Positions 60,681-64,000 of a stretch of DNA of 64,000 bases are shown piece after piece. Source of the DNA: Theristus sp. LFF4_11. Lineage: Eukaryota > Nematoda > Chromadorea > Monhysterida > Xyalidae. The stretch lies in contig JASANC010005168.1 of assembly GCA_030248135.1 (NCBI GenBank), positions 56,367 through 120,366 of the forward strand, in the 5' to 3' direction. Below the pieces are notes generated by a model. The model ran no database searches. It was given only the letters and a program-made list of their open reading frames with translations, and was not told where the DNA came from. The position numbers were made by a program, and so were the translations under genes. Position 1 is the first letter of the stretch, and every line of letters starts with the position of its first letter.

Positions 60681-63543
60681 TCAAAAGGTGACTTCGGTCG
60701 GAATGTCGTCCAACGTGTAGTAGTCGTGCTCGATGCGGTCCTCGAGCACGCGCACCACCCGGAGACCGTGACCGTCCGAGCCGAGTTGACAGCCGACCGC
60801 CGATGTGACGACGACCTGCGCGAAAAACAGAAACGGTTTTTTTGTGTGACCGTTGTTGGTTTTTGTTGAGGCTTGACCGCGCGAGTGGGCCGTGGTTTGC
60901 CAATAATTGAGGAATCATGCACACCGCATCGATTTGGCGTCAGCAGAGCTGCTTTCTCTGACTGTTTTCAAAACACCGCGGTTGCGCTCTCATCAGAGTC
61001 GTCGCTGGCGCGCACACTGCACGCCTGGACCTGTTTTACCGCAATTCGCTCGGTGAATGAAGCGAATACCACACGGGTAAAGTAGAGAAAACTGAACCGA
61101 ACACCACACCGTCGGCCAACCTCCAGTTCGTCGTCCCAGCCGCCCGCATTTCGGTGGTAATGACCGCAGAACAGTTTCCGCATGCCCGCTCGTTTCAATC
61201 GATCCAAATACGCGAAGCGTTCGGATTTGACGCCGAAATTGAAGCACCACGTCGTGTGATCGAACACGGCCACTCGCTCTTCGTTGCGGTCGACGAGAAA
61301 CGGAGGGATGTGCTGAAATTTAAAAACAACCGAATTAAATTTTTTTAAAAACTTCGTTTTGAGAAAAGGTGCCACCAAGTTTTTTTGGATAAAGGGTTTT
61401 TTTAAATGCTGAAAATACAGCGTGCGCTTCTGCGCAGTTGTGAAGAACTTGAAACTTTGAACTATTGTGAACATCACAAAAAACGAACATGGCAACCATC
61501 AGTGCAGCAGCTAAAGTGGTATTCACAAAGCAGCCTGACGCATAGCCATGTCATAAACAGGGCTACGCGTCACGAAATATCGCTTCATGAATGCCCGTTA
61601 ACTCGGTCGAATTCGGTTTTGCATATGGTTGATTGGTTTCCTTTCGGACAAATGGGTTCATGTGAGCTGACGATAGTGTGTCGCGTTGCGATTGCGAAAA
61701 GAACAACAAAACTAGGTCAGTCAATAAGAAAAAAAAACATTTGCAGCTTCTGTTTGTTAATTGCGTGGCACAACACAATCAACAAAAAAACCACCGCCGC
61801 ACCTGAAAGCCGACCAGATGCTGATGCGGTCGCGACGGCTCCGCGCGCAACCTCGCCTCCAGCCAATCATCCTGCGCCGTCCTAATCGCCTTCACCATCG
61901 AGTCATCCTGGTAATACTGCGAGTTCACGACCAAATACTTGCAGCCGCCGACCCAGAACTCGAAAAAATCATCGCCGAAATCGCGCCGATAGTCGCTGAC
62001 ACTCTGTTCCGTCGGTTCGTTGCCGACGTCGTGGTTGCCGCAGACGCAGACGGCACGAATCTCGGGCGACAATTTCGACAGGGTCGCTTTGAAGTCGCGA
62101 ATTTGGAGCGCGCGATACGCGACACCGGGAAGAGCGTCGATCAGATCGCCGCACACGACGAAGAACCTCGGACGTGGGCGGAGTCGGTTGACGGCGACGA
62201 TCGCGCGCGACATCAGCGCCACCTGGCGGTCCGGATTGAAATGAGCGTTTTTTTGCGATTTTGAGAAACGTTGTTGTTGTGGTTGAGATTTTAGGCAAGG
62301 TTTTTAGCCAGGGCTAACACAGAGAAGCGTACAGAACGCCATTGAGTAGGGCGCCCATCGAGTTTTCCGTCATTGGGCGCCTTACACCCGCTCTGCGACC
62401 GATCCTGAGTTTTCGCCAGACAATGGGTCTAACGGCACATCATGCCCGAGGTGGAGAACGTGAAGTCATTCGCTTTGTTCAAGAAGATTTTGTTCACTTT
62501 CGATTTTTCTGTTTGTTGTTCTATTACCGCCCTGATCATGTCCACGAACTGCTGGTGGTGTCATAAAAACGAAGGTAGAAACAACGGAGTTTATACATAC
62601 TGGAAAAGACGGGTCTTTTGCCAACGAAAAGGCGATGACAGTACAGAAGATTTTGCCGCTAGCGCCAGTCAGTGGAAAGTGGTACGGCACCACCAACCGA
62701 CCGAATCAAGTATTCGTTCCAAAGATCAACTTCACGCTGATCCATCCCAGACCGAATAAAGGGTTGCTATTAGTAAAAAAGCTTTGTGAGGTCAACAAGC
62801 AGTTGAAATTTGCACAAACAAACCTCGGCAGTCAAATCGATCCGTTCAGCTTTCGTTCTCTCCTTGTTTTCGCTGAAATTTGCCATCATGCCCAGTTGCG
62901 TGTCGGCCGCCAGGAATATATTTTTCAACGCATGTGCTTTTTTCCTTTTCCAGTGTTTCGCTGTGAATACAAGACAGTTGTCAAGGAAACAACACTCACA
63001 AGGCTGGAACGAACGAACGAATGGCGACTTTGGTGACGCTTCGATGAGACTAAAAAAGCGTCGAGTAGGGCGCCCACGCCACGCCCAACGAGTTTTTTCT
63101 GCCATTAAGTGCCTGTACGAGTTCTACGGGGGGAAGTACTCGATCCGCACGAACGGCACTGACGAGCAGTCTAACGTGATACAAATACCTAAGCCACGAT
63201 TCGAAGCAAGAACACATGACCACTCTGGCCTCTCCAATACTGAACTAGTGTAAAAAACTGTGAAACCGTCAAAAAAAAACTAATCTAGAAATGAAATATC
63301 ATATGAAAACTATCAAACCTGCACGAAACAGTATGGCCCCGTCCATTGTCCTTCCGTTTCATAAGTGAGTCCGTCGAACTGTTGATTTCGAGCGAGAATT
63401 CTGAATTTCGACGCGTCTTCGGTCGCTGTTTTCGGATCGAGACCACCGCAAGGACCAGCGACGACGACGTTTGAATTTGAACTGTTCTCGTTCAACGAAG
63501 TGTTGTTCGACGTCATTATTGTGTTGCAATAATCTCGGAACAT
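60681..63543 (-). CDS. CPPED1: CPPED1-like calcineurin-type metallophosphatase
   Basis: Exons, high to low: 63543-63319 (start may instead be 63516), 62910-62824, 62222-61803, 61312-61121, 60815-60681; 353 codons. Known role of the human protein: a cytosolic Ser/Thr phosphatase reported to act on Akt. Metal-site motifs are all present: [28 protein letters not shown], the segment [10 protein letters not shown], and [11 protein letters not shown]. The C-terminus [19 protein letters not shown] is well conserved. Human CPPED1 is about 314 residues; the extra length is at the N-terminus. Oddity: the acceptor of exon 2 reads ATTCCTG where AG is expected, although the alignment places the junction exactly there. 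SINE copies 5 and 6 lie in its introns. Confidence 0.88.
62271..62395 (-). mobile_element. SINE copy 5 (5'-truncated)
   Basis: Body (AGCCCTGGCTAAAAACCTTG on the minus strand) and a short CAA-type tail are present; the head is lost beyond about 62395. It is in CPPED1 intron 2, sense to the gene, with its tail 49 bp before the exon starting at 62222. Confidence 0.7.
63057..63205 (-). mobile_element. SINE copy 6 (diverged)
   Basis: Shares GAGTAGGGCGCCCA, the GTTTTTTCTGCCATTAAGTG body and a decayed head with copy 5 and the others. No CAA tail. In CPPED1 intron 1. Confidence 0.55.
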
Positions 63544-64000
63544 TCATTCAATTCGAATTCGACTACTCGTTTTGTTCGTCAAGTGTTCCGCAGTTTATAC
63601 ATACAGTCCGTTGGAATGCAATCGATTTCAAATGGGCGTTTCAGAATAATGTTTGTTTCAGCATTCAATGTTTGGCCTGCGCCTGTACATACGAATCAAC
63701 GACACACACACAAACGCACTGAAGAAATGGAAACGTTCAATTGAGGAGAGGAGAATACAAACTCAAAACGTATATGAGTCTCAAAATAGCAAGCGAGAGG
63801 AGAGAAAGGAGAGAGGAAACTTGACAGAAACGACTGTGAGAATCAGAATCAGACGCAAAAATGACGCTTGTGAAAAGAACTGCTTCCGAAGGCAGAAGCC
63901 GAACGTAATGAAAATGAAACTTCAGCTGCTGCATCACGTTTCTGTTTGGCATAACCGCAGCTTATGATGCCACTACAACATATACTTACACTAACATACA
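63544..64000. other. Upstream of CPPED1, no supported feature
   Basis: Probable 5' flank or 5' UTR of the CPPED1-like gene up to the window edge. Contains purine-rich stretches (63745-63830). No gene seen. Confidence 0.5.

Noticed and set aside
62640..62785. Exon-like stretch in CPPED1 intron 2 with a TACTAATAG acceptor
   Set aside because: No residues match CPPED1; exons 62910-62824 and 62222-61803 join directly with a continuous family alignment.

Overview
The window is animal nuclear DNA. Genes are split into many short exons with GT..AG junctions, acceptors are mostly T-rich ending TTTCAG or TTCCAG, exons are GC-richer than their introns, and there are no bacterial-style operons. The gene set (a DNAJB12/14-type J-protein, mitochondrial GatA/QRSL1, inter-alpha-trypsin-inhibitor heavy chain, CPPED1, a membrane-anchored SDR) is metazoan. 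The short T-rich acceptors would fit a nematode or another protostome, but nothing here settles the species.

Layout. 1-3.1 kb: nested MITEs with 8-bp target duplications. 3.5-17.0 kb (+): a DNAJB12/14-like gene whose ~9 kb first intron holds more MITEs, a ~2.75 kb higher-order tandem array (6.2-9.0 kb), a candidate alternative or nested exon (10.9-11.4 kb) and a homopolymer block (11.85-12.2 kb). 17-21.3 kb: mostly non-coding. 21.4-24.9 kb (+): a zinc-less-looking medium-chain dehydrogenase. 26.6-31.7 kb (+): GatA. 32.5-36.9 kb and 38.6-42.8 kb (-): a tandem pair of membrane-anchored kelch-like genes sharing intron phases. 43.0-45.5 kb (-): exons of uncertain affiliation. 46.1-52.1 kb (-): the ITIH-like gene with VIT and VWA domains. 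53.6-57.5 kb (-): an SDR with an N-terminal membrane anchor. 57.5-60.6 kb: no gene supported. 60.7-63.5 kb (-): a CPPED1-like metallophosphatase.

Exon boundaries were worked out by hand from splice signals, phase continuity and remembered family alignments. For the DnaJ, dehydrogenase, GatA, second kelch and SDR genes the phases close exactly from start to stop. Still open are the 5' end of the ITIH gene, the 5' end of the first kelch gene, and everything in 43.0-45.5 kb.

The most interesting non-genic signal is a tRNA-headed SINE with a (CAA)n tail, present in six copies. Two copies sit in sense orientation in ITIH introns with their CAA tails running directly into the 3' splice site, so the acceptor seems to be built by the SINE. 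Other points: at least eight MITE families, a SINE nested inside a MITE with a 6-bp duplication, a long near-perfect hairpin at 44.6 kb, and a CPPED1 acceptor that reads TG where AG is expected. The genes are unrelated housekeeping or secretory genes; apart from the kelch pair I see no shared pathway or cluster logic.
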